NCBI GenBank assembly: GCA_902589475.1
Contig: CACITD010000017.1
Span: forward strand, 1-45,146
DNA from: an uncultured Alphaproteobacteria bacterium
GTDB lineage: Bacteria > Pseudomonadota > Alphaproteobacteria > Thalassobaculales > Thalassobaculaceae
Length of the DNA: 45,146 nucleotides
Direction of reading: 5' to 3'
Shown: positions 1-7,287 of the stretch, in pieces
Layout of the letters: each line of letters begins with the position of its first letter
Numbering within the stretch: position 1 is the first letter of the stretch
Program-made: the position numbers and the translations under genes
Notes under the pieces: model-generated
Database searches by the model: none
What the model was told of the DNA's origin: nothing
What the model saw: the letters and a program-made list of their open reading frames with translations, nothing else

Positions 1-1408
1 GGATGCTCAAGCACGCGCTATACTCGAACTTAGGCTCCAGCGCTTGACGGGCATGGAGCGGAGCAAACTTGTCGACGAAACAAAAGAACTCGCAGAACAA
101 ATTAATTACTACTTAACTATCCTCCAATCAAGAGACAAGCTGATCCAAGTGGTAAAAGAGGAATTGCTTGAGGCGAAAGAAAACTTCGCTGACGACCGTC
201 GCACTGTTTTGGAGGAAAACGAATTTGAACATGATATAGAAGATCTAATACAGCGCGAAGATATGGTTATAACTGTTAGCTTGAAAGGCTATATCAAACG
301 GGTTCCACTGTCGACATACAAGGCTCAGCATAGAGGAGGAAAAGGACGTTCGGGGATGTCTACACGTGATGAGGACGTAGTTGATCGTCTCTTTGTTGCT
401 AATACACATACACCAGTTTTATTTTTTACTTCCCGAGGAATGGTATATCAAATGAAGGTATACAGGCTACCATTGGGAACGCCTCAAGCTCGTGGCAAAG
501 CGATGGTAAATTTGTTGCCTTTGGAGGAAGGTGAGTGGATACAAACGGTAATGCCCATGCCGGTGGATGAAGATACTTGGGATGATTTACAGGTTATGTT
601 TGCGACCTCGGCAGGTACAGTGCGGCGGAATGCGCTTTCCGATTTCACAAATATTAAGCGGAATGGAAAGATAGCTATGAAGCTAGAAGAGGGCGAGCGG
701 CTAATCAGCGTTCAACCCTGTAGCGAAAAAAATGATGTTCTGCTCACAACACGAGATGGTAAAGCTATAAGGTTTGGTGTTTCTGATGTTAGGATTTTTA
801 GAAGCCGCGGATCAATGGGAGTTCGTGGAATAAAACTTATTAATGGCGACGCTGTTGTTGGCATGTCTATTCTGGTGCGTGTAGAGCATGAGGTACCTAA
901 GGCAGCAGAAATATCAGAAAGAGAAATCTATTTAAAACAGACTTCGTATCTACGACGGTCCACAATCACTGAGCAGGCTGGTGAAGTTGAAAAGCCTGAA
1001 ATAATGCTTTCGGATGAGAGGCTTGCATATTTGGGTGGTGCGGAAGAATTTATTTTAACTGTCACAGAAAAGGGAATTGGAAAACGTACTTCTGCTTACG
1101 AGTACAGAACAAGTAATCGGGGTGGGCAAGGCGTTTGGAATATCGATGTAACTGAAAGATCTGGTCAGGTCGTCGCAGGTTTTCCTGTAAATAATTCTGA
1201 TCAGATTATGCTTGTTACAGATAGTGGCCAGCTAATTCGTTGTCTGGTTGATGAAATTGGAATTACTGGTCGAAGAACCCAAGGGGTGTGGATTTTTAGA
1301 GTTGAGGATGGGGAAAAAGTCGTATCTGTAAGTTTGATCGGCGATGATATGAATGGGGAAAGTGAAACAACTAGCTCTAATGATCCGCCAGATCAAGATA
1401 AGGACTAA
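1..1408 (+). CDS. gyrA: DNA gyrase subunit A, C-terminal part (5' truncated by window edge)
   Basis: The frame is open from the first bases (second codon position onward) and reads DAQARAILELRLQRLTGMER, the end of the GyrA breakage-reunion/coiled-coil region; the first ATG at 44 is internal, not a start. GyrA is the DNA-cleaving subunit of the A2B2 topoisomerase that introduces negative supercoils. The remaining ~470 codons hold the coiled-coil return helix and the beta-pinwheel C-terminal domain, visible as repeated blades (VLFFTSRGMVYQMKVY, VMFATSAGTVRRNAL, VLLTTRDGKAIRFGV, FILTVTEKGIGKRT, IMLVTDSGQLIR). The GyrA box at 326-346 reads QHRGGKG rather than the usual QRRGGKG. The tail is short and acidic. 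coaD follows 72 bases downstream on the same strand, an arrangement common in alphaproteobacteria. Confidence 0.97.
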   Translation, partial: DAQARAILELRLQRLTGMERSKLVDETKELAEQINYYLTILQSRDKLIQVVKEELLEAKENFADDRRTVLEENEFEHDIEDLIQREDMVITVSLKGYIKRVPLSTYKAQHRGGKGRSGMSTRDEDVVDRLFVANTHTPVLFFTSRGMVYQMKVYRLPLGTPQARGKAMVNLLPLEEGEWIQTVMPMPVDEDTWDDLQVMFATSAGTVRRNALSDFTNIKRNGKIAMKLEEGERLISVQPCSEKNDVLLTTRDGKAIRFGVSDVRIFRSRGSMGVRGIKLINGDAVVGMSILVRVEHEVPKAAEISEREIYLKQTSYLRRSTITEQAGEVEKPEIMLSDERLAYLGGAEEFILTVTEKGIGKRTSAYEYRTSNRGGQGVWNIDVTERSGQVVAGFPVNNSDQIMLVTDSGQLIRCLVDEIGITGRRTQGVWIFRVEDGEKVVSVSLIGDDMNGESETTSSNDPPDQDKD

Positions 1409-1470
1409 ATAACACTTGATATTCACTTAAAGGCTTGGTTAGTTTCGTGCACTTGAAATTGAGTGACGAT

Positions 1471-1475
1471 GGAGG
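1471..1475 (+). promoter_or_regulatory. Ribosome binding site that fixes the coaD start
   Basis: A perfect GGAGG lies five bases upstream of GTG 1481. It falls inside the reading frame that would begin at GTG 1463, so it argues for the shorter protein. Confidence 0.75.
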
Positions 1476-1480
1476 TTCTT

Positions 1481-1993
1481 GTGCGGATAGCGGTATACCC
1501 GGGGACGTTTGATCCCATAACGAATGGACATATTGATATTATACGTCGAGCCAGTAAAGTTGTTGATAAGCTTATTGTTGCTGCAGCGGAGAACATCGGT
1601 AAAAGTCCAATGTTTAGCCTTGACGAGCGAAGAGATATGGTAAACCAAGAAATTGGCATCATAAAAGCAGATAATGAAGCTCGAGGTTACCAGAGTGAGA
1701 TTGAGGTCACATCGTTCAACTCGCTATTGATGCACTTTGTTGATGAACACAACGCTAAATTTGTGATTAGAGGACTACGAGCCGTTTCGGACTTTGAATA
1801 CGAATTCCAAATGGTGGGAATGAATGCGCGCCTTAACCCTGATGTTGAAACGCTGTTTCTTATGTCTTCCGAACGGCATCAGTTTATCTCCTCCCGATTG
1901 GTAAAAGAAATAGCAATTTTAGGCGGAGAGATAGACGACTTTGTATCCACTAGGGTCAAAGAACGAATGATGGCTAATATAAATAAAAAATAA
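1481..1993 (+). CDS. coaD: Pantetheine-phosphate adenylyltransferase (CoaD), GTG start
   Basis: CoaD transfers AMP from ATP to 4'-phosphopantetheine, giving dephospho-CoA, the penultimate cytoplasmic step of CoA synthesis. The 170-residue product starts RIAVYPGTFDPITNGHIDII, carrying the nucleotidyltransferase T/HxGH motif (TNGH, residues 14-17). Near the C-terminus the ISSRLVKEIA segment matches the family ISSTxVRE signature. The frame is open upstream to a GTG at 1463, but a GGAGG at 1471-1475 sits five bases before the GTG at 1481, and family members begin at this point, so 1481 is preferred. Length is normal for the family (about 160-170). The gene lies between gyrA and tRNA-Lys and may be co-transcribed with gyrA. 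Confidence 0.95.
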   Translation: MRIAVYPGTFDPITNGHIDIIRRASKVVDKLIVAAAENIGKSPMFSLDERRDMVNQEIGIIKADNEARGYQSEIEVTSFNSLLMHFVDEHNAKFVIRGLRAVSDFEYEFQMVGMNARLNPDVETLFLMSSERHQFISSRLVKEIAILGGEIDDFVSTRVKERMMANINKK

Positions 1994-2007
1994 ATTTAAA
2001 CCCGTAG

Positions 2008-2036
2008 TTGACCAAAAGTTGAAATAATATATATAC
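2008..2036 (+). promoter_or_regulatory. Candidate promoter of tRNA-Lys
   Basis: TTGACC at 2008-2013 could serve as a -35 box and TATATA/ATATAC at about 2030-2036 as a -10 box, with a 16-17 base spacer. Transcription would begin a few bases before the mature tRNA 5' end at 2045. The GC-rich stretch just after the -10 box fits a stable-RNA promoter discriminator. Seen by eye only. Confidence 0.5.
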
Positions 2037-2044
2037 GGGGGTGT

Positions 2045-2120
2045 GGGCGCGTAGCTCAGTTGGTAGAGCAGTTGACTTTTAATCAGCGGGTCACAGGTTC
2101 GATCCCTGTCGCGCTCACCA
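2045..2120 (+). tRNA. tRNA-Lys (anticodon TTT)
   Basis: A complete 76-base cloverleaf can be drawn. The acceptor stem GGGCGCG pairs with CGCGCTC (one G-U), TA follows at positions 8-9, and the D arm is GCTC...GAGC. The anticodon loop CTTTTAA has anticodon TTT, and the T arm contains GGTTCGATCC. The 3' CCA is encoded in the DNA (2118-2120). The sequence closely follows the standard bacterial tRNA-Lys. Confidence 0.97.
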
Positions 2121-2167
2121 CTTTAGTGTAGTTAAAGCGCTAAAGTGGTAGCGGTGCTTAACTTTTT
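2117..2167 (+). terminator. Inverted repeat overlapping the tRNA 3' end; possible terminator or processing hairpin
   Basis: ACCACTTTAG (2117-2126) and CTAAAGTGGT (2140-2149) are perfect 10-base inverted repeats separated by 13 bases. The left arm includes the tRNA's own ACCA end. A T5 tract occurs at 2163-2167, too far from the stem for a textbook intrinsic terminator. It may instead guide 3'-end processing. No gene is recognisable between here and 2323. Confidence 0.45.
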
Positions 2168-2323
2168 GTCACCCAAAAGCCTAGTCAATAGTGCCATCAC
2201 AATAATTATAGTCGTGAGATTTAAGAGGTTCATTTAGCCACTAAAATCATCGTGAAATTGGGAGAAATATCATAGGTTTTGTTTTCTCGTGAGTTTTACT
2301 CTTTATCGACGGGAAATAGCGTT

Positions 2324-2770
2324 TTAGGTTGTTATAGCTATTTTATCCCCAACGGATATTGTTCCAGCTTTAAGAACGTTACAACACACCCCACCACGCC
2401 AAGACGGAGAAAGTGCGTTCTGAAGCCCTTGACGTTGCTTATCCATCAGATCGCAGGGTTCCGTCTCTAGTTTGACTTCCAGCTGTACATTAGAAATTGT
2501 TATTATTTGGCCACTTTTCTGAGGGGCTCTCATGTCGGATACAAATAAATTTGCTCTTCTCGTGAGCCAGGGGAGAACAACTCCCAGCTCACTACAAGCA
2601 TCAGCCCAATCATCTTCAAAAAGGATACTTATTTGTCTATTTCGCTTTTTCCCCCGAGCGTCTCCTTTTATTCCGGATTCAATTGATATCTCCGCGCTCT
2701 TTATCTCTTCCATGGGGGCCAGTATTTTTGGGGTGATTGCTATTCCGATAAGATTGGGCATTGAATTCAT
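2324..2770 (-). CDS. MOSC-domain protein
   Basis: This 148-residue protein is a stand-alone MOSC domain (molybdenum cofactor sulfurase C-terminal fold). The family acts in the cytoplasm on molybdenum cofactor or as molybdopterin-linked sulfur carriers or reductases; the exact substrate is unknown. Supporting features are the early GIxGDARG-like segment (GIKGDARGKKRNRQISI), the mid-domain LPWLTRRANLFV motif typical of MOSC proteins, and the C-terminal WRGGVCCNVLKAGTISVGD block. The length matches other single-domain MOSC proteins. The start could also be the ATG three codons in (2761); neither has a strong ribosome binding site. The plus-strand frames across the same DNA have no recognisable content. 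Confidence 0.85.
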   Translation of the reverse strand: MNSMPNLIGIAITPKILAPMEEIKSAEISIESGIKGDARGKKRNRQISILFEDDWADACSELGVVLPWLTRRANLFVSDMRAPQKSGQIITISNVQLEVKLETEPCDLMDKQRQGLQNALSPSWRGGVCCNVLKAGTISVGDKIAITT

Positions 2771-2864
2771 CCGTAGGAAGTTTATCGACTCTAAAAATGA
2801 TATTAACTAATGTTGGTTTTGATTACGACAACTATTTGGCTAAACCTTCAGGGAGGCATTCTTA

Positions 2865-3446
2865 TTGAAACAAGTAGCATGGATATCAATGGTGGAAGAC
2901 GAAGAGGCCGATGACCAGTTAAAACAAATTTTTGATGTAGCCAGAACTCCGCACGGGACTTTGGACAATGTAATGCGGATCCATAGCTTGCGACCTGCGA
3001 CGATGATTGGCCACTTAACGCTATACAAGAGTATCCTCCACAGTGACGAAATCACTTTGCCACTTTGGTTTTTAGAAGTAATTGCAGCTTATGTGAGCAT
3101 ATTAAATTCTTGTGAATATAGTCTGACGCATCATTGGAATAATGCAGTAAGGTTAATTGATAATGCACAGAGAGTAGAAGCAGTTCAAACTGCATTACGG
3201 TCGCAGAGTTTTGAAAATACTTTCAATAAAAAAGAAATAGCCATCTTAGATTATAGTAAGAAACTTACATGCCACGTTGGAAATCTGAAAAAAGTTGATG
3301 TTATCAAATTAAAACAAGCAGGGTGTGATGACGGGGAAATTCTCGAGGTAAATCAGGTAGCCGCGTATTTTAATTATTCAAACCGCGTTTTAAATGGACT
3401 AGGTGTATCCCTTGATGGCGACAAGATTGGTTATTACAGTTCATAG
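2865..3446 (+). CDS. Carboxymuconolactone decarboxylase / AhpD-like family protein
   Basis: This 193-residue, mostly helical protein resembles the AhpD-like/peroxidase-related branch of the carboxymuconolactone decarboxylase family, whose members are antioxidant thiol enzymes or decarboxylases. Typical signs are the N-terminal DDQLKQIFDVARTPHG and NVMRIHSLRP segments and the active-site helix SILNSCEYSLTHH (about residues 78-90). In AhpD-like enzymes this helix carries CxxC; here the second cysteine is serine (C83, S86) while both histidines (H89, H90) remain. A one-cysteine protein is unlikely to be a classical disulfide reductase. The start is TTG 2865, eight bases after GGGAGG. It converges on the oxygenase gene at 3488. 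Confidence 0.8.
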   Translation: MKQVAWISMVEDEEADDQLKQIFDVARTPHGTLDNVMRIHSLRPATMIGHLTLYKSILHSDEITLPLWFLEVIAAYVSILNSCEYSLTHHWNNAVRLIDNAQRVEAVQTALRSQSFENTFNKKEIAILDYSKKLTCHVGNLKKVDVIKLKQAGCDDGEILEVNQVAAYFNYSNRVLNGLGVSLDGDKIGYYSS

Positions 3447-3487
3447 GCTAATAGTTTAGCTCTATAGACATAATACTCGCAGATATT

Positions 3488-4489
3488 TTAAGGATTATTT
3501 TTACCTTCGTGACTCGCTCGGATTTTTTCGGCGATGTGTTCTCCAGCTTTTATTGGGGAAAATTTGGCTACTGTTCCTCTTGCTATACAAGACGGTATAA
3601 CTTCTATTGAAGCATCAAAATCTGGATGCATAAAATATCCAAGGGTTTGACGGTGGGAGTTAATACTGTTTAAGTTTTGCGGATTTGCGACCCGATGAAG
3701 AGTGGATTTCCATAGTCCGTTGGTCCACCGATTCATCATGTCGCCTAAATTCACTACAAGGCACCCATCTGGGGGATTGACCGCTAGCCAATGGCCATCT
3801 GGCATCAAAACTTCAAGACCGCTCTCGTTGCCTTTAATTGCTAATATAGTAATAGCGCCAAAGTCCGTGTGCTCGCCTGTCCGTAGCTGATCCTTTTTTG
3901 GATTTTTGGTAAGGGGAGGATAATTATGGCTAGATAATATACTGAAGTGTCGTTTTGCAAGTTTTAAAAAATAATCTTCATGAACATCTAATCCCAGAGC
4001 AAAGACTTTTAATAATATTGCTGATAGATCTTCAAATGACCGATAAAGAGTTATCAATCGTAACCCTAAATCAATTTCATCACCTGGTAGAATGTTGGGA
4101 GCGTAAGCCTTCTGGGCACTAACAACGTCTTGAAAGTGTCTTGAATGATCGTCGATCGGCCCCATAAAATAAGTTTCCCGAAGGTCAGGTGGCGTATCCT
4201 CGCCAAGGGTATATGATAATCCCCGTGTGGCAAAAGCGTGGTAACCTCTCTGAAGTGATGGTTCATTCGGATGACATTTATTTTTGATGTTCTGAGGCAG
4301 ATCAAAAAAACTTTTCGAAGCATTAAAAGCGTCATTTATCACTGTCTCTTCTATCTCGTGCCCTTTAATGATTAAGAAACCAATTTCTTTGCATGCTTCT
4401 ATCACCTGATCTGCAACATTTCGTCTTGCTGAGCCATTGATGAATGGTTGTATGTCAATAATTGGTAAGCTTTTGTATGTTTGGTTCAT
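3488..4489 (-). CDS. Isopenicillin N synthase-like 2-oxoglutarate/Fe(II) oxygenase
   Basis: The protein (333 residues from ATG 4489) belongs to the isopenicillin-N-synthase / plant-type non-heme iron oxygenase family, which uses Fe(II), O2 and usually 2-oxoglutarate. It has the N-terminal DIOX_N-like domain (LPIIDIQPF, GFLIIKGHEI) and a C-terminal jelly roll. The iron ligands are visible as HTDFG (H207, D209) and STLHRV (H265), with the co-substrate arginine in SHRQTLGYF (R280). The frame extends to ATG 4519, which would overlap the upstream gene by 26 bases; the shorter start fits the family N-terminus. It lies 4 bases downstream of the NMT1-like gene, so the two are very probably translated from one mRNA. 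The substrate cannot be inferred. Confidence 0.88.
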   Translation of the reverse strand: MNQTYKSLPIIDIQPFINGSARRNVADQVIEACKEIGFLIIKGHEIEETVINDAFNASKSFFDLPQNIKNKCHPNEPSLQRGYHAFATRGLSYTLGEDTPPDLRETYFMGPIDDHSRHFQDVVSAQKAYAPNILPGDEIDLGLRLITLYRSFEDLSAILLKVFALGLDVHEDYFLKLAKRHFSILSSHNYPPLTKNPKKDQLRTGEHTDFGAITILAIKGNESGLEVLMPDGHWLAVNPPDGCLVVNLGDMMNRWTNGLWKSTLHRVANPQNLNSINSHRQTLGYFMHPDFDASIEVIPSCIARGTVAKFSPIKAGEHIAEKIRASHEGKNNP

Positions 4490-4493
4490 AAGA

Positions 4494-5402
4494 TCAGTCT
4501 GCTTTTGATAAGTTTTCATCTATCACTTCATCGTAGGGTATATCAAACTGTATTAAATTACCCGATAACAAGGCAGCCTTTAGTTTCACAAATGCCGATG
4601 CTGGAAGGTCGGTTTTAGTTGGCCATACTTTTGAATCCTTGTATCCCTCGATAATGCTCGCAAGGCTGTTGCTACTTAATTCTGGAAAAAAGCTTGGTCC
4701 GATGATTTTAGCTATTTCAACGCTGCTCATATGGTTAATTGTGTTGAGTGCTCGATTGATTACCCTCACTAGAGCCTTGCATGGTTCCCTTTGATTTACG
4801 GTAAAAGATTTCAACGCATAAAAAGTAGTGAATGCGATATCTCCTCTTGATGCGAAGCGATGCCAAACATGGGCTCCTGCCTCTTTAAGCTCCTGAGCGA
4901 ATGGTTCAAAAAGTTGCACCAAGTCTATCTTCCCATCTTTAAAAAGATCTACGTTTTCGGGCATCGTCGCATCAGGATATCGTAAAATAGAATTTGGATC
5001 GATATTGGCGCGGGACAAATCATCTTGAAGTGTCATCCAAGGGGTAGGAACGTCCACAGCAACGGCTAATTTGTGATCCAATAAATCCTGAAAGACGAAA
5101 CTATCGTTAGGCTCTCTGCCAAGCAGAATAAAAGGGTCGCGCGCAACAACTTGCGCAAAGCAAACGAGTTCCGACGTTGTTTTATTTAATCTTGCTTGGT
5201 TGTGATGCAGCAACACTCTCATAGGTCCCCCAAATGAAACATCTGCCCTTCCATCAATCAAACCTTGCGCTGTTTCTGAGGTTGAAGGCGATAGTATTAA
5301 AGAAACGTCAAGACCTTCATCTGAAAACATGTTTTCCATCTGGGCGAGATAAAACGGCGTGTAACTGCAAGCACGTAAATTTTCGTATAATCTAATTTTC
5401 AT
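4494..5402 (-). CDS. NMT1/THI5-like substrate-binding-type protein lacking a signal peptide
   Basis: This 302-residue protein has the periplasmic-binding-protein type II fold of the NMT1/THI5/SsuA group. Signs are the opening KIRLYENLRACSYTPFYLAQ, the ADVSFGGPMRVL turn, PFILLGREPN, and PTPWMTLQDDLSRANIDPNS. The best start, ATG 5402, gives a protein with no signal peptide. The 36 codons upstream in frame (to 5510) do not make one either: the hydrophobic patch is short and interrupted by charges. No ABC permease or ATPase lies nearby. It is therefore probably cytoplasmic, acting as an enzyme or ligand-binding partner of the oxygenase encoded 4 bases downstream rather than as a transporter component. 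The cysteine-rich CCCFC motif of yeast THI5 is absent. The gene is divergent from the TRAP operon. Confidence 0.82.
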   Translation of the reverse strand: MKIRLYENLRACSYTPFYLAQMENMFSDEGLDVSLILSPSTSETAQGLIDGRADVSFGGPMRVLLHHNQARLNKTTSELVCFAQVVARDPFILLGREPNDSFVFQDLLDHKLAVAVDVPTPWMTLQDDLSRANIDPNSILRYPDATMPENVDLFKDGKIDLVQLFEPFAQELKEAGAHVWHRFASRGDIAFTTFYALKSFTVNQREPCKALVRVINRALNTINHMSSVEIAKIIGPSFFPELSSNSLASIIEGYKDSKVWPTKTDLPASAFVKLKAALLSGNLIQFDIPYDEVIDENLSKAD

Positions 5403-5612
5403 TTTCAATCTATCCAAAAGAGATATCTCAAGCCAAAGCCACAATCTTCTTATGTTAAGATAAAGACAATCCAGATTTGATAAAGAGAAAACCTTTTTAT
5501 CGTCGATCAAAATTTATCGAAAAAACAATTTGTTTGTTTGTGCGTTGATTAAAGTAGACGAAGGTAACATTTATATCGTTAAATACTTTTAAACGAAAAA
5601 TAGGAGTAAAAT

Positions 5613-6635
5613 ATGAAATCATCCTTTTCCCGACTGCTAAAATTGACAGTTTTAGCGGGGGCATTTGCGGGGGTATCTTTCGCCGCAAGTGCGCAAGAGT
5701 TTAAATTACGTTGGGGGCACTATCTACCCAATAGCCCTTTTGTTCAGGTAGAAAAAGATTTTGCCAAGAAAATTGAAGAAAGAACAAACGGACGGGTAAA
5801 GATCGATATAACATTTGCCGGTGGCCTGGGCAAAGGTAACGAGGTTGCCCTTTTGGCAGGGCGTGGTGCTATAGATATGGCATCAGTTGCAATGGGTTAT
5901 TATCCTGACCAACTTCTGTTCTGGAAAGCATATCAAATCCCTTTTATTTTTGATGACCCGGTACAAGCCATCAACATAGTTCACAAGTCATACAAAGAAT
6001 TTCCTATATTCAAACAAGAATCAGACAAAATAAATGTAAACTACCTTTTCCAGCAGCCGTTGGGTTCCTACTATATGACAGGTCCTAGTCCAAACTGTAC
6101 GTCGGTCAAAGACCTAAAAGGTAAAAAAATTCGTAGCTTTGGCGCTGACCTTCCGAAGATGCACAACGCTATTGGAGCAGTTCCTGTTACAGTACGTCCA
6201 ACAGAAGTCTACGAGGCGCTGCAAAGAGGCACTATCGACTACTCATTTCTGAATGCTGGTAACGTTGAAAGCCTGAGATTATATGAGCCGGGTAAATATA
6301 GCTGTGGTACCGCAATGACGATTGCTGGACACATGATTGTTATAGGCAAACGAACCTGGGCAAAACTACCGGCGGATATCCAAAAAATCTTTATGGACCA
6401 AGCTGAAAAAAGCCAGAAAGATTATCTAGACTGGTTGGTAACTGGTACAGAGAAATCCATCGCTAATATTAAGAAGGCAGGGGGTGTGTTTAAAGAATTT
6501 CCTGCTTCTGAACTTGCAAAGTGGAAAGCTGCTACACCAGATTTATTACAAGGTTGGGCAGACAATATGAAAAAGAGAGGCTTCGGAAAAGAGGCTGCAG
6601 AAGTTGCAGCAGCATGGCGTGCTTGGACGAAATAA
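5613..6635 (+). CDS. TRAP transporter solute-binding protein (DctP family)
   Basis: This periplasmic receptor of a tripartite ATP-independent transporter delivers a carboxylated substrate to the DctQ/DctM permease encoded next. The first ~27 residues are a clear Sec signal peptide (KSSF basic start, hydrophobic core, ASA-Q cleavage context). The mature part follows the DctP pattern: LRWGHYLPNSPFVQVEKDFA, ERTNGRVKIDITFAGGLGKG, then LKGKKIRSFG. The arginine in that last block is the usual carboxylate ligand. The 340-residue length is normal. A TAGGAG at 5601-5606 precedes ATG 5613. A hairpin separates it from the permease genes. Related receptors bind many organic acids, so the substrate remains open. 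Confidence 0.95.
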   Translation: MKSSFSRLLKLTVLAGAFAGVSFAASAQEFKLRWGHYLPNSPFVQVEKDFAKKIEERTNGRVKIDITFAGGLGKGNEVALLAGRGAIDMASVAMGYYPDQLLFWKAYQIPFIFDDPVQAINIVHKSYKEFPIFKQESDKINVNYLFQQPLGSYYMTGPSPNCTSVKDLKGKKIRSFGADLPKMHNAIGAVPVTVRPTEVYEALQRGTIDYSFLNAGNVESLRLYEPGKYSCGTAMTIAGHMIVIGKRTWAKLPADIQKIFMDQAEKSQKDYLDWLVTGTEKSIANIKKAGGVFKEFPASELAKWKAATPDLLQGWADNMKKRGFGKEAAEVAAAWRAWTK

Positions 6636-6662
6636 AGTCGATCTAAAATCATTTTTCTAAAC

Positions 6663-6698
6663 ATCCGGTCATTTGTAGTAGTTTACGAATGGCCGGAT
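6663..6698 (+). promoter_or_regulatory. Intercistronic hairpin between TRAP receptor and permease genes
   Basis: ATCCGGTCATT (6663-6673) pairs with AATGGCCGGAT (6688-6698) through one G-U pair, and two more pairs extend the stem inward around a 10-base loop. Only three T residues follow, so full termination is unlikely. Such stems often protect receptor mRNA from 3' decay and lower permease expression, which would suit the excess of receptor over permease. Confidence 0.6.
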
Positions 6699-6715
6699 TT
6701 AGTTAACTAAAGATT

Positions 6716-7285
6716 ATGAAAATAATACGCAAAATTATAGAACCAACGGCATTAATCGTCCTCCTTGTTGGAGGGTTCGGTATGTTGGCGTCTACGTTTT
6801 TAGGAACCGCCGATGTGATTGGAACCCAGGTTTTTGGTCAACCCGTGCATGGAGCTTTAGAGCTTACCGAAAGCACGATGGTTGTAATTGTTTTTGGGGC
6901 GCTCACATATGCCCAAATACGCCGGAACCATATTCGGGTAGAACTATTTTACACGCGTGTTGGACCACGGGCCCAAGGTTTGATGGATGTTTTTTCTGAT
7001 CTGATGGCCCTTGTTTTTTTTGGTCTTCTCTTCTGGCAAGCATCTTTTGAAGCAATGTTTAGTTGGAGTATTGATGAATCAACATTTGGTTTAATAAGAA
7101 TACCGCTTTGGCCTGCTCGGTTTATTTTAGCAGGTGGCACTGCTCTGCTCATCATTCAATTATTATATGATTTAGTAATTGATGTTCAAAAAGTTTTGTC
7201 CGGTGGCGTACACGTCACTGCAAATGATGTTTTAATGAGGGAAATTTCTGAAGCGGAAAAATATCTCGATGATGAAAGACGTTAG
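6716..7285 (+). CDS. TRAP transporter small permease subunit (DctQ)
   Basis: This 189-residue inner-membrane protein has four predicted membrane helices, roughly residues 8-35, 45-68, 88-112 and 125-150. The conserved DctQ feature QIRRNHIRVELF follows helix 2. DctQ forms the small membrane component that pairs with DctM in sodium-driven TRAP uptake. It lies 80 bases after the receptor gene and 2 bases before the large permease start, in the standard P-Q-M order. The C-terminal cytoplasmic tail (about 35 residues, ending EAEKYLDDERR) is charged. Confidence 0.93.
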   Translation: MKIIRKIIEPTALIVLLVGGFGMLASTFLGTADVIGTQVFGQPVHGALELTESTMVVIVFGALTYAQIRRNHIRVELFYTRVGPRAQGLMDVFSDLMALVFFGLLFWQASFEAMFSWSIDESTFGLIRIPLWPARFILAGGTALLIIQLLYDLVIDVQKVLSGGVHVTANDVLMREISEAEKYLDDERR

Positions 7286-7287
7286 CT

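Noticed and set aside
2001-2039. CCCGTA/TACGGG inverted repeat around the tRNA promoter
   Set aside because: Only six bases per arm with a long spacer in AT-rich DNA; likely chance.
2532-2810. Plus-strand ORF across the MOSC gene
   Set aside because: It has no recognisable content and is the antisense shadow of a clear MOSC domain on the minus strand.
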